DNA from: Leptonema sp964619535
GTDB lineage: Bacteria > Spirochaetota > Leptospiria > Leptospirales > Leptonemataceae
Length of the DNA: 64,000 nt
Reading direction: 5' to 3'
Assembly: GCA_964619535.1 (NCBI GenBank)
Contig: CAZUEX010000008.1
Span: 102,898-166,897 of the forward strand
A program made the translations under genes and the position numbers. The notes under the pieces are model-generated. The model worked only from the letters and a program-made list of their open reading frames with translations. It had not been told where the DNA came from and made no database searches. How positions within the stretch are numbered: the first letter of the stretch is position 1; the number at the start of each line of letters is the position of its first letter. Below are positions 54,180 through 63,299 of the stretch, one piece after another.

Positions 54180-56612
54180 ATGCTGTATCATCTGCGCATA
54201 TCCATCTACTATGCCGTCGCGATTTCGCTTCTGGCAGGACTTTATTTCTTTCTCTTCAGCAAGCCGGTTTTACATCCGCCGGTGTACTACCTGGCGGATG
54301 GTCTCGTCGTGTACTCAGAAGCCCCTCAGATTCCTGCAGGCAGCAGACTTGCAGCCCCTTACTGCAGTTTAGCAGATAGCGAGACTTTTATATGTAGCCT
54401 TCGCGACGGGAACTCGGTTCGCGACATTATCCTGCCAGGAACAACGTTCAATTTCGCAGAGCTGCTACGGCTCTTCTCTGCTCCGGTTCTTGGTAGTTTC
54501 CTTGTGTTATTCTTCGCTGTATGGTTCCTCGATACAAGCCGTGACATTCTCATCTCTTCGTTCTTTTTCTGGTTAACGGCATTTTTACTTTCTACCCAGT
54601 ACACCATTGTGTACGGTGAGGGGATTGTTCCCTGGATCATTCTCGGATATCTTGTCCCCATCACCTTGCTGAACCTGAACCTTCGAATATCAGGTCGAAC
54701 CCTCAATGCCCGGCTTTTGATCTCTGAAAGTGTATTGCTTCTCTTTCTATCGTTGCTTGCCCTTGCAGCAGAAGGCTCTGCCATCCTAATAGAGGGAGCC
54801 GTTCAGATCATGTGCTACGCCTTCTGGACCATGACGGCGATCTCAGCCGTCATTCAACTGATGGCAGCCCTCGATCCAGACAACGATGATATCGACCGGC
54901 TGAAGAAGATCGTGGCCCTCGCCGGAACGCTGCTGGGCGTTGCCCTCCCTGTGGTCCTGCTCATGTATTTCCCCGGCGTCCTTTCAGGGTTCTTTTATAT
55001 GCTGCTCCTGACCATCCTGCCCCTTTCGCTGATATACGGCACCTATCGCATGCATGTCGTACCGTTTCAGTTCTTTGTAACCCGAAGCATTGCAGCGGCC
55101 CTGCTTACCTTTGTATTTCTCACCGTTTACGCCGTTGTCCTCTACCTGTATTCTATCATCCTGCCTGAAACCGAAACAACGGCCCGGTGGATCATCAACT
55201 CTGTATTCCTTCTTCTGCTTGTATTTTTTCTCGATCCCTGGCGAACCCGCATCTCTTCTGCCATCGAAAAAAGGTTTCTTCTTCCACGAGGCGAACACAG
55301 CGAATCTCTAAAAAGGCTTGCCGAAATCATCTCCAGATCCTCTCGCCCGCGTGTGGCCGTACAGGCAATCCTTGATGAAATCAACCAGACCCTTGGCCTG
55401 CAGTGCAGCTTCTTTTTAACCGTTCCCGATTTCTTTTTTTACCTCGATCTAACCGAACAGCACGTCCTTCGCCTGTCCACAACGTCACCGATCTGGAATC
55501 TATTGAGGCCTGAAAAGATATATTTCACCTCATATCTGAACTACGGAACAGGTGCTCGTAAAGAACTCTTTGAGTTCCTTTATGAGAGGAAGGTGCTTCT
55601 GGCCATCGGCCTTGGAAAACGACGAAACCTGCTGCAAAGAATACATACGGCCATCAACCGTCGTAGAACGAAAACCGAAGAACCACCGGAAAACCTGTCC
55701 TGTGCCCTGCTTGTAGGATACCCGAAAGACCGTGACCGGTTGTATCTGCGCGAACTGAGATACTTGCAGGAAGCAGCACGCCTGGCAGGGATGATGCTTT
55801 ATAACATGCATACACTGATTCGAGAGGTGGATAAACGCAAAAAGGTGCGCGATCTGCACCAGAGCGGCCAGTATCAGAAGATCTACACACTGAATCCCGA
55901 TGCAGCGCTTGACATACTCGATTACCGATACTTTAACCGGCCCGTGCTTTCCGTTACGGGAGACTATATCGATGTTATCAGGCTGCCTTTCCATCGAACG
56001 GCCATCTTTCTCGGTGACGTCAGTGGCCATGGACTCGGTACCGGATTTCTGGTCAGCGCCCTTCGCTCCATCGTGCGCACAGCAATCGATGCGCAGAAAA
56101 GCCTTCCCGAAGTGTTAGGCATCTTAAACGAGTTTTTAACAGATCGCTACAGCGGCTACGAATTCCTGACTCTTTTTGCCATGATCCTGAATCACCAGGA
56201 CGGACGCATGGAGTATATCAATGCCGCTCATCCAGGGGCCTACCTGAAACTGCCCGGGGGGCCACTGGAAAAACTCGAAAACACACAACGCCTGCTTGGC
56301 ATATTGCCCGGACCTTACCGCAGTTACAATTACCGCATCAAGCCAGGACAGCGTATCTTTTTGTTTTCGGACGGCGTCATTGAAACGGTAAATCGAGAAG
56401 AACAGTTCTTCGGTGAAAACCGACTGGCAGAGTTTTTGACTGCAATGGGCGACGAACCGTTAGACGATATCGTCCAGGGATTGCAGAACACGCTGCAGGA
56501 TTTTCGAGGCAATGCCCCCGCCGTCGATGATACAAGCTTTCTTGTTCTTGAGTACCTGCCCGCTCGTTCGCTGCTGGATTTTGTTCTTCGCGGTCTTGGC
56601 ATCCGGCGCTGA
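54180..56612 (+). CDS. Multi-pass membrane sensor with GAF and active SpoIIE phosphatase
   Basis: This 810-residue protein starts with an N-terminal helix, an exported loop of about 80 residues with one Cys pair, and then about seven membrane helices to residue 365. A GAF-like domain (about 375-540) and a C-terminal SpoIIE/PP2C domain (from about 575) follow. The catalytic aspartates are intact: SVTGDYIDV, LGDVSGHGLGTGF, FSDGVIETV and AVDDTSFLVL. It probably senses an envelope signal and dephosphorylates an anti-anti-sigma factor. It forms a pair with the inactive homologue upstream. Confidence 0.87.
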   Translation: MLYHLRISIYYAVAISLLAGLYFFLFSKPVLHPPVYYLADGLVVYSEAPQIPAGSRLAAPYCSLADSETFICSLRDGNSVRDIILPGTTFNFAELLRLFSAPVLGSFLVLFFAVWFLDTSRDILISSFFFWLTAFLLSTQYTIVYGEGIVPWIILGYLVPITLLNLNLRISGRTLNARLLISESVLLLFLSLLALAAEGSAILIEGAVQIMCYAFWTMTAISAVIQLMAALDPDNDDIDRLKKIVALAGTLLGVALPVVLLMYFPGVLSGFFYMLLLTILPLSLIYGTYRMHVVPFQFFVTRSIAAALLTFVFLTVYAVVLYLYSIILPETETTARWIINSVFLLLLVFFLDPWRTRISSAIEKRFLLPRGEHSESLKRLAEIISRSSRPRVAVQAILDEINQTLGLQCSFFLTVPDFFFYLDLTEQHVLRLSTTSPIWNLLRPEKIYFTSYLNYGTGARKELFEFLYERKVLLAIGLGKRRNLLQRIHTAINRRRTKTEEPPENLSCALLVGYPKDRDRLYLRELRYLQEAARLAGMMLYNMHTLIREVDKRKKVRDLHQSGQYQKIYTLNPDAALDILDYRYFNRPVLSVTGDYIDVIRLPFHRTAIFLGDVSGHGLGTGFLVSALRSIVRTAIDAQKSLPEVLGILNEFLTDRYSGYEFLTLFAMILNHQDGRMEYINAAHPGAYLKLPGGPLEKLENTQRLLGILPGPYRSYNYRIKPGQRIFLFSDGVIETVNREEQFFGENRLAEFLTAMGDEPLDDIVQGLQNTLQDFRGNAPAVDDTSFLVLEYLPARSLLDFVLRGLGIRR

Positions 56613-56623
56613 AGGGATGGATC

Positions 56624-57400
56624 ATGCTTAAACAGAACCGTGCCATCTTCGATGCACTCCTCAAGGCCTATAACAGAGCAGAATACCTTAACAGCGATCC
56701 CCTGCGCTACGTATATCGCTATACGAATCCTGAAGACCAGGAAATCGTTGCCCTGCTCGGTGCTCTTTTTGCCTACGGACGTGTTACGGCCATCTTCTCG
56801 TTTCTGGATTCCCTGCTTGCAATGCTCGGTCCTCATCCCGCCGATAGCCTTCGCGAAAAGCGCTATCGGCTACAACACCACTACTACCGCTTTCAAACGG
56901 AAAAGGACATCGCACGTTTCCTGAACACATTATCAGAATGGATGCAAAACCGCTCTTTTCCGGTTTTTGAAAGGCCTGTTGTTACCGACATCTACGAGGC
57001 CATCGACTCGCTGATCGAAGATCTGCATGGCTCCGTCCCACCGACAGCCAGGACACGGGGCTGGAACTTCTTGATCGGCAGGCCTGAAGCCTCCGCTGCA
57101 AAACGCTGGTGTCTTTTCTTTCGCTGGATGGTGCGACGCGAAAGCCCGGACACAGGCCTTTATTCTCGGATGCATCCGGCCAGGCTGATCTATCCACTTG
57201 ATACGCATATCATCAACATCGCCCGCTGGCGAAGACTCACCTCTCGAAAAACCATCGATCGACGCACAGCTCGCGAGATTACAGCTGCCTTCCAGCACCT
57301 CTCACCGGATGATCCGCTGAAGTACGACTTTGCCTTAACCCGCCCCGGTATCCTGAATGACGGCCGGGCACTGTCCATGCTTCGCTCTTCCGTTGAATAG
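56624..57400 (+). CDS. TIGR02757 family protein (DUF2400)
   Basis: This 258-residue protein matches the TIGR02757 family by its opening (LLKAYNRAEYLNSDPLRYVYRY) and the core motif EIVALLGALFAYGRVTAIFSFLDSLL. RWCLFFRWMVRRE and the closing LYPLDTH-like section IYPLDTHIINIARWRRLTSRKTID also fit. The family is related to endonuclease III-like helix-hairpin folds, but its function is not established. It lies 11 bp after the phosphatase gene and 59 bp before the bshB1-like gene. Confidence 0.87.
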   Translation: MLKQNRAIFDALLKAYNRAEYLNSDPLRYVYRYTNPEDQEIVALLGALFAYGRVTAIFSFLDSLLAMLGPHPADSLREKRYRLQHHYYRFQTEKDIARFLNTLSEWMQNRSFPVFERPVVTDIYEAIDSLIEDLHGSVPPTARTRGWNFLIGRPEASAAKRWCLFFRWMVRRESPDTGLYSRMHPARLIYPLDTHIINIARWRRLTSRKTIDRRTAREITAAFQHLSPDDPLKYDFALTRPGILNDGRALSMLRSSVE

Positions 57401-57459
57401 TCTGAATCGCTGCAGGGATTTTTCCTTTCCTCCAGCCATTCCGTCATTATAATGGAAAC

Positions 57460-58140
57460 ATGTCTCTACGAATCGTCTGTGTCGGTGCCCATCCCGATGA
57501 TGTGGAAATCGGCATGGGGGGCACGGTGGCATCCCTTGTTAAGAAAGGGCATGAGGTTCTTCTGCTCGATTTAACCAACGGCGAGCCAACGCCGTTTGGG
57601 TCGCCTGAAATTCGTGCCCGTGAGTCTGCCGCATCGGCCAGGGTGCTCGGTGTTCAGAGAAAAACGCTCGGTATGCCAAACCGCTTCCTCGAGGATAGCA
57701 TCGAAAACCGCAAGACCATTGCCGCCGAATTCAGGGCATTCCGACCTGATTATGTTTTCGCCCCTTATTTCGATGATGCCCATCCGGATCATATTGCAGC
57801 CTCTGCCCTTGTCGACGCAGCCCGGTTTTATTCCAAGCTTACAAAAAGCGACATCCCCCATGAACCATTCTTTCCGAAAAGGGTTATCTATTATTATCCC
57901 GTTCACCTGCGCCTGCGCATTCATCCAACGTTCTTGAACGATATTTCTGATACCTTCGCGACGAAGGCAGAGGCCATTCGCTGCTACGATTCACAGTTTG
58001 CAAAGGCCGGTAAGGGAGACATCATCGATCGCTTTCTCGATGAAAACCGCTACTGGGGATTTCAGGCCGGCTGCAAAGCGGCAGAGCCTTTCTTTCAAAA
58101 GGAAATCCCCACCCTTTCCTGGCCCGAGGGTTATCTTTAA
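57460..58140 (+). CDS. PIG-L/LmbE deacetylase, BshB1 type
   Basis: This 226-residue zinc-dependent deacetylase has the AHPDDVEIGMGG motif near the N-terminus and DDAHPDHIAAS, which supplies the second metal region. Its length and the C-terminal FLDENRYWGFQAG with GYL ending fit the BshB1 subgroup, which removes the acetyl group from GlcNAc-malate in bacillithiol synthesis. The next gene looks like BshC, which strengthens this. BshA was not seen in the window. Confidence 0.85.
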   Translation: MSLRIVCVGAHPDDVEIGMGGTVASLVKKGHEVLLLDLTNGEPTPFGSPEIRARESAASARVLGVQRKTLGMPNRFLEDSIENRKTIAAEFRAFRPDYVFAPYFDDAHPDHIAASALVDAARFYSKLTKSDIPHEPFFPKRVIYYYPVHLRLRIHPTFLNDISDTFATKAEAIRCYDSQFAKAGKGDIIDRFLDENRYWGFQAGCKAAEPFFQKEIPTLSWPEGYL

Positions 58141-58174
58141 TGACAGCAGGTAAGCATCTGGAGTCAGAGCAGAT

Positions 58175-59725
58175 ATGAGTGTAACCATCGAGCACGGCAT
58201 CGCTGAGCTTGACCGTATGGTAAGCGAGTACCGGGCCCGCTCCATTCCAGAGTCAGAGCAGAAGATATGCACCGAGACGATTCGGCGTTATGCCGATGAG
58301 CTGAAAGCATCTCTGGGTATTGACCGGGGGCCGGTATATATGGCCGGCCACCAGCCCATCTTTTATCATCCGGGAATCCTTGCCAAAGATCTTCTTGTGC
58401 AGGCCCTGGCACGGCGGCATGGTGGCACGGCCGTTTCTCTGATACTCGATACAGACCAGGAATCCATCGCCTTCTCCTGGCCTTCTCTAAAACGCCAGTC
58501 CTTTATCCTGTCTGATGCAAGACGTATCGTGGCCGGACAGAGGCTTGACGATACGCGCAGGCAGGACTTCATCCGCTCTATAGAGCAGTCACTGCGCGAC
58601 TTACCGGCCATGCTAACCCCTGTAGCAGCGCAGAGAGCTCGTCCATATCTGCTGCATCTCCTACAGGTTGCGCGAAACACCGCTGATATTGTATCGATTA
58701 CAAATTCCGTACGCGAACTCTATGCAGAGAAGAAACGCTGGAAGCTCACGTACATTCGTGCTTCAGAACTTATAAAGACCAGGGCCTTTCAGTTTTTTGC
58801 TGCCGAGGTCTGCCGAAGACCGGATGAGTTCCGACAGGTATTCAATGACTCGCTGCGAGAATACCGACGCAAGCATGACATCAAAAACCATGCCCAGCCT
58901 TTTCCTGATCTGAAACAATCCGAGCTTCCTTTCTGGTTTTCCCGTTACGGTGGCAGGCGTCCCCTTACCGACGAAGATATTCGCGAGTCCGGCCTTCTCT
59001 CGGCCGGGCATGAGGCCAGGACGTTTGTACGATTGTTCGAGGAGGGACACATCCTTCCCAGGGCCATCACACTGAGCCTTTTTCTACGACTCTTTATCTG
59101 TGACCTTTTTGTTCATGGCATCGGCGGAGGACGCTACGATCGCATCACAGAGAAGGTCATTGAAGGATTCTTTCGTTGTCAGGCGGCACCGATCACCGTG
59201 GCAACGGCAACGCTTGCCCTCGAAGCACGGGCCGATTTTGCGCTGCAGAGCCGAAGCCGTGAGGACCTGCAAGAAGAAGAACGCCGGCTGCTTTTTGATC
59301 CGGTGCGCTTCCTGCCAGAGGACTGTTCACTGCAAAGAGAAAGACAGGTCCTGATTATGTTACGGAAAAGCCTTGCCGGCCCCAGAGGACATCGCACAGT
59401 GCAGGCCCCTCTGCCCGATCTACAGGAACTGCGTCCTGCCTTTGCCAGACGTATGCTTCGCCTGTCAGACCGTCTGCGAAACCCGGACGAGAACCCTCCC
59501 CTTCTGCTGCATCGCGAATTCATTGCCCTGCGCAGAAAGGCCATGCCTTATCTGAAAAAACGAAGACAGCTGCTTCTACAGGAGATGGAGCGCGAACGAC
59601 GGTGTCGCGAAAACCTTAAGATCTTTACGGACCGCACGCTGCCCTTCTTCTACTATGATCTAACCGAGCTGGAAGAGGCAGTAAAGCCTTACGCGAAACG
59701 GGAAGCCGCTGCTCTGGCCAGCTAA
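58175..59725 (+). CDS. BshC-like protein (possible cysteine-adding enzyme)
   Basis: This 516-residue protein has an N-terminal region that resembles BshC: VYMAGHQPIFYHPGILAKDLL corresponds to the TGQQ-GLF-GPLY-K segment, and SLILDTDQESIAF to the W-x-EDHD region. The second half is basic and Leu-rich, with a predicted coiled coil near the C-terminus (KKRRQLLLQEMERERR). The resemblance is weak and was judged by eye. The adjacent BshB1-type gene supports it. BshC would join cysteine to GlcN-malate. It overlaps the next, convergent gene by 4 bp. Confidence 0.5.
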   Translation: MSVTIEHGIAELDRMVSEYRARSIPESEQKICTETIRRYADELKASLGIDRGPVYMAGHQPIFYHPGILAKDLLVQALARRHGGTAVSLILDTDQESIAFSWPSLKRQSFILSDARRIVAGQRLDDTRRQDFIRSIEQSLRDLPAMLTPVAAQRARPYLLHLLQVARNTADIVSITNSVRELYAEKKRWKLTYIRASELIKTRAFQFFAAEVCRRPDEFRQVFNDSLREYRRKHDIKNHAQPFPDLKQSELPFWFSRYGGRRPLTDEDIRESGLLSAGHEARTFVRLFEEGHILPRAITLSLFLRLFICDLFVHGIGGGRYDRITEKVIEGFFRCQAAPITVATATLALEARADFALQSRSREDLQEEERRLLFDPVRFLPEDCSLQRERQVLIMLRKSLAGPRGHRTVQAPLPDLQELRPAFARRMLRLSDRLRNPDENPPLLLHREFIALRRKAMPYLKKRRQLLLQEMERERRCRENLKIFTDRTLPFFYYDLTELEEAVKPYAKREAAALAS

Positions 59726-60024
59726 CCGAACAGTCCGCTTAGATTGTTCCTGGCCGTGGCCTTCTCCCAGTCGTCCCGGTCAATGACCGTCACCTTTCTG
59801 CCATCCTGCTCCAGACGGGCCAGGATCTTCGGCGTCTCTGAAGGGATACGCGTGGCAAGATAGCGAAACTCCGCTCCGCATTGCGGGCATTTCACATCCT
59901 TCGTATAATTCAATCCTACATGCCTGCAGTTTGCACAGCTGCCGTAAAGATCATCCACAAGAAGCAGATGCTTCCTGACCTCGTCGATATCGAGCTGACT
60001 GTAGATGCGAAGATACTGTTTCAC
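59722..60024 (-). CDS. Small zinc-ribbon protein
   Basis: This 100-residue protein has a short N-terminal helical part and a zinc ribbon formed by SCANC and KCPQC (Cys-x2-Cys pairs at about residues 29-32 and 45-48). The C-terminus is amphipathic (KILARLEQDGRKVTVIDRDDW). I do not recognise a named family; the ribbon could bind nucleic acid or another protein. It lies 31 bp downstream of pyrD on the same strand and may be co-transcribed with it. Confidence 0.75.
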   Translation of the reverse strand: MKQYLRIYSQLDIDEVRKHLLLVDDLYGSCANCRHVGLNYTKDVKCPQCGAEFRYLATRIPSETPKILARLEQDGRKVTVIDRDDWEKATARNNLSGLFG

Positions 60025-60055
60025 GCCTCAATCAGGCCCCATCCTGCCGCATCTG

Positions 60056-61120
60056 TCAAGCCGCATCAGAGCCTGAAAGCTCGGCAAGCGTCTTACCCGT
60101 TTTCTGTAAGACGGTATCAATCGAGCGGCAGATCTGCGCCGGCAGGCCAGGCCCCCTGTAGATATAGCCGGTATAGACCTGAATCAAGGAGGCACCTGCC
60201 CGGATCTTCTCAAGGGCATCTTCACCCGAAAAGATACCACCAACGCCAATAATGGGCACCCTGCCCTCCGTCAGGCCATAGGCTCGTCGGATCATCTCTG
60301 TAGAGCGCCTTTTGATCGGCGCCCCCGAAAGGCCGCCCTGCACATCGACCGCTGCAGGCACCGCACTCTTATCGAGGCTGGTGTTTGTAAGGATCAGACC
60401 ATCGGCACCGGCAGCGACGATAGCCTCGACCGAGGCCCTGAGTTCATCGTCATCCAGATCGGGAGCAAGCTTCACGAAAAGCGGAACCCTGCGATTGCTA
60501 TCGATAAACGAACGCAGGGCTGCCACAAGGCTGTGTATCTTCGATGCCTCCTGTAACAGGCGAAGGCCCGGAGTGTTTGGCGAGCTTACATTGACGGCAA
60601 TATAGTCTGCATGAGGAAGTAACAGGGAAAGGCTTTTCAGATAATCCTGCTCTGCCTCTTCCACAGCGGCCACCTTGCTCTTGCCTATATTGATGCCGCG
60701 AACAACACTGCGTGACTGCCCGGCAAGGACCGCTGCCACGGACTCTGCCCCCGGATTATTGAATCCCATGCGATTCACAAGGGCTTCGTGGTCGACGAAG
60801 CGAAACATCCGCGGCTTTGGATTCCCCTCCTGGGCAAGGGCCGTAAAGGTGCCCGATTCCACAAAGCCAAAGCCCATGCGTGCAAGAAAGGGATAAAGCT
60901 CCGCCGTCTTATCGAAGCCCGCCGCCATGCCCACAGGATTCTCAAAGCGCAGGCCACAGACGCTGGTGGCCAGACGCGCAGAGCGATACTGAAAGGCAGC
61001 CTGCATCGCCGCAGCTGCACCCGGCATGCGCACCGCTGTTGTCATAAGGCGAGATACCCGCTCATGGGCCGATTCTGGATCAGAGAGAAAAAGCAGCGAA
61101 CGCAGGGCAGAATAGAACAT
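60056..61120 (-). CDS. pyrD: Dihydroorotate dehydrogenase, quinone-dependent (class 2)
   Basis: This 354-residue enzyme oxidises dihydroorotate to orotate in pyrimidine synthesis, feeding electrons to quinone. The N-terminal amphipathic helix (MFYSALRSLLFLSDPESAHERV) is the membrane-binding region that marks class 2. The core has GLRFENPVGMAAGFDK, the active Ser context VNVSSPNTPGLR and the FMN phosphate site LIQVYTGYIYRGP. The length is normal. No other canonical pyr gene is nearby; the carbamoyltransferase-like gene at 15.5-16.6 kb is far away and odd. Confidence 0.96.
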   Translation of the reverse strand: MFYSALRSLLFLSDPESAHERVSRLMTTAVRMPGAAAAMQAAFQYRSARLATSVCGLRFENPVGMAAGFDKTAELYPFLARMGFGFVESGTFTALAQEGNPKPRMFRFVDHEALVNRMGFNNPGAESVAAVLAGQSRSVVRGINIGKSKVAAVEEAEQDYLKSLSLLLPHADYIAVNVSSPNTPGLRLLQEASKIHSLVAALRSFIDSNRRVPLFVKLAPDLDDDELRASVEAIVAAGADGLILTNTSLDKSAVPAAVDVQGGLSGAPIKRRSTEMIRRAYGLTEGRVPIIGVGGIFSGEDALEKIRAGASLIQVYTGYIYRGPGLPAQICRSIDTVLQKTGKTLAELSGSDAA

Positions 61121-61290
61121 GCGTCAATTCTTTGTTTCCGGACGTCCACGCAAGCCCGAACGATGGGCCTTTATAGAGGGGGATTGCTAACACAGCGCCA
61201 GCGTCGATGAAGTCGAAATCGAGCAACTGCTCAGAGAATTCTCAGCGAGTGTTCGGAAAGCCCCCAACAGTTCCCGGGCTTCAAGCGCTC

Positions 61291-61911
61291 TCAGGCAAAC
61301 TGACGGTACAGGCCGGCAAGCTTGCCCAGGATGATGGCATGTGTGGTATAGATGGGACGGTATTTTGCATTGGCCGGTTCAAGGCGGATGCGCGTCTTTT
61401 CTCGATAAAAGTATTTCAGCGTGGCCTCGTCGTCGATCAGGGCAACGACGATTTCGCCGTTATCGGCCGTGCTGGCCTTCTTGATCACGGCAATGTCGCC
61501 GTCTCGTATGCCGGCCTCGATCATAGAATCGCCCGCAACACGCAGAGCAAAGATATCGGACTGATCCTTCACCATGGAACGGGGGAAGGTCAGGTACTCT
61601 TCTACGTTCTCTTCGGCAAGGATTGGTATACCGGCAGCAACCCGGCCCACCAGCGGCACCTTCACCACAGATTCCTGTGGCTCGGGCAAGGTGCCATCGG
61701 GCATACGCAGGATTTCAATGGCACGGCTACGATTCTTTTCGCATTTGATGTAGTCTTTCTTTTCGATGGCCTTCAGGTGGTCGTAGGCCCCTTTTGGCGT
61801 GATCTCGAACCGATCGGCAATCTCGCGGATGGTTGGCGGATAGCCCTGATTCTGAGAAAAGGCATAAATGTATTCCAGAATGCCGCGCTGCTTTTCGGTA
61901 AGATCCTTCAT
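61291..61911 (-). CDS. lexA: LexA repressor, SOS response
   Basis: From MKDLTEKQRGILEYIYAF (ATG at 61911) the product is 206 residues. The N-terminal winged helix-turn-helix includes GYPPTIREIADRFEITPKGAYDHLKAIEKK. The self-cleavage site is Ala93-Gly94 (GRVAAGIP), with Ser129 (GDSMIEAG) and Lys166 (EATLKYFY) as the catalytic pair. It represses DNA-repair genes until RecA triggers cleavage. No Shine-Dalgarno precedes the start, and a promoter ends 6 bases before the ATG, suggesting a leaderless mRNA. ATGs 3 and 8 codons upstream would fall inside the promoter. Confidence 0.95.
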   Translation of the reverse strand: MKDLTEKQRGILEYIYAFSQNQGYPPTIREIADRFEITPKGAYDHLKAIEKKDYIKCEKNRSRAIEILRMPDGTLPEPQESVVKVPLVGRVAAGIPILAEENVEEYLTFPRSMVKDQSDIFALRVAGDSMIEAGIRDGDIAVIKKASTADNGEIVVALIDDEATLKYFYREKTRIRLEPANAKYRPIYTTHAIILGKLAGLYRQFA

Positions 61912-61917
61912 ACTTAA

Positions 61918-61946
61918 CATATAGAAAGCCGTCAAAGACCGGTCAA
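61918..61946 (-). promoter_or_regulatory. Candidate leaderless promoter of lexA
   Basis: On the minus strand a -35 TTGACC (61941-61946), a 17-bp spacer and a -10 TATATG (61918-61923) stand 6 bases before the ATG at 61911. The transcript would start at the start codon. A LexA box of a known type was not recognised with confidence. Confidence 0.5.
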
Positions 61947-62034
61947 CAAAAAAATGTATGCAGGTAACAATTCCGTTTCATCTGCCCGTCTTCGCTGCGA
62001 TTGACAGCGAAACCCTGCCGGCAAGGATTGTTGC

Positions 62035-62427
62035 ATGGCCAGTATCTTTACACGGATTATCAATCGAGAATTACCCGCCTACATCGTTGCCGAGGATGAG
62101 GATCATATTGCCTTTCTTGATGTAAAACCCGTAAAACGCGGACATCTGCTTGTGATTCCCAAGCAGGAGATCGACTACATCTTCGACATGGACGATGAAG
62201 CCCTGGCAAAGCTCAATGCCTTTGCAAAGAAGGTGGCCATTGCCCAGAAAAAGGCCATCCCCTGCAAGCGCATCGGTACCGCCGTGGTTGGCCTTGAGGT
62301 GCCGCATGTGCATATCCACCTCATTCCGCTGGATGAAATCTCGGACCTGGACTTTTCAAAAGAGCGACTGAATCTAACAAAAGAAGAATTCGAAAGCATT
62401 CGGGACAGCATCAAGGCAGGTCTGTAA
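62035..62427 (+). CDS. HIT-family nucleotide hydrolase
   Basis: This 130-residue protein has the HINT-type layout: ASIFTRIINRELPAYIVAEDEDHIAFLD at the N-terminus, KRGHLLVIPKQEIDY, and the histidine triad HVHIHLIPL with its catalytic His. HINT proteins split adenosine or purine nucleoside phosphoramidates and dinucleotides. The C-terminal helix (LTKEEFESIRDSIKAGL) is normal. It is a single gene, convergent with murI. Confidence 0.93.
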   Translation: MASIFTRIINRELPAYIVAEDEDHIAFLDVKPVKRGHLLVIPKQEIDYIFDMDDEALAKLNAFAKKVAIAQKKAIPCKRIGTAVVGLEVPHVHIHLIPLDEISDLDFSKERLNLTKEEFESIRDSIKAGL

Positions 62428-62444
62428 CAGGGCGGACTCCGGGC

Positions 62445-63299
62445 TCAGCTTTTTAGTCGATCGATGGGAACCTCTTCGATGCCCAGCTCGATGCCCAGAA
62501 AGAGCTTTTCCAGGAAGGCCACATGCTCGGTCACATCGGTAAGCAGGATGCGCACCTTCGATCGGCCATTGGCCTGTGGAGCACGCCTCAGTTGCAGTCG
62601 ATCAAGCTCGGCTGCAACCGTTCGGGCCACCTCTACAGAAGAATCGACCAGCTGCAACTGCGGATAGACTCGACGAAAGGCCTGCTTTAACAGCGGATAA
62701 TGCGTGCATCCAAGCACGGCTGCCGTTACGCCCTGCTGCACAAGCTCATCCACGTACTGGCGTATAACCTCTTCGGTTACGGCATTGTCCGTCCAGCCCT
62801 CTTCTACCAGGGGAACAAATAACGGACATGCCTTCGACATGACGCGAAGATCAGATCGCCTTTCTTTGATCAGGCGCTCGTATACGCCGGACTTCACCGT
62901 CGATCGGGTGCCGAGCACGCCAACCGTCGCCCCTTTCTGTCCCGCTGCTGCAAGAAGAGCCTCCACTCCAGGACGAACCACACCGAGAACTGGCACGGGC
63001 ATCTTCTCTTTTAGCAGGCCTTCTGCATGCGCTGTCGATGTATTGCAGGCAATGACGAGATACTTGATGTTCTGGTTTACCAGATACGAAGCAACTTCCA
63101 TGCTGTAGCGCTGCACGGTCTCGGGCGAACGCGAACCGTAAGGAACACGGGCCGTGTCGCCAAGATAGACAAAGCGTTCGTCTGGCAGGGCCTGGATCAG
63201 CTCATGCAAAACGGTTAACCCGCCCATACCGGAGTCAAACACTCCAATCGGGCGGTCCTGCATGGAATCCTGGCCCGGATTCTGACCGGTTTCGTTCAC
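62445..63299 (-). CDS. murI: Glutamate racemase
   Basis: This 284-residue protein makes D-glutamate for peptidoglycan. The family residues are present: GVFDSGMGGLTVL at the N-terminus, the first catalytic Cys in VIACNTSTAHAEG and the second in VLGCTHYPLL. The GTG start at 63299 overlaps the aspartate kinase stop as GTGA. An ATG 12 codons later (before QDRPIGVFDSG) has an AGGA ribosome site 4 nt upstream and is a good alternative. The C-terminus is charged and lacks extra domains. Confidence 0.95.
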   Translation of the reverse strand: MNETGQNPGQDSMQDRPIGVFDSGMGGLTVLHELIQALPDERFVYLGDTARVPYGSRSPETVQRYSMEVASYLVNQNIKYLVIACNTSTAHAEGLLKEKMPVPVLGVVRPGVEALLAAAGQKGATVGVLGTRSTVKSGVYERLIKERRSDLRVMSKACPLFVPLVEEGWTDNAVTEEVIRQYVDELVQQGVTAAVLGCTHYPLLKQAFRRVYPQLQLVDSSVEVARTVAAELDRLQLRRAPQANGRSKVRILLTDVTEHVAFLEKLFLGIELGIEEVPIDRLKS

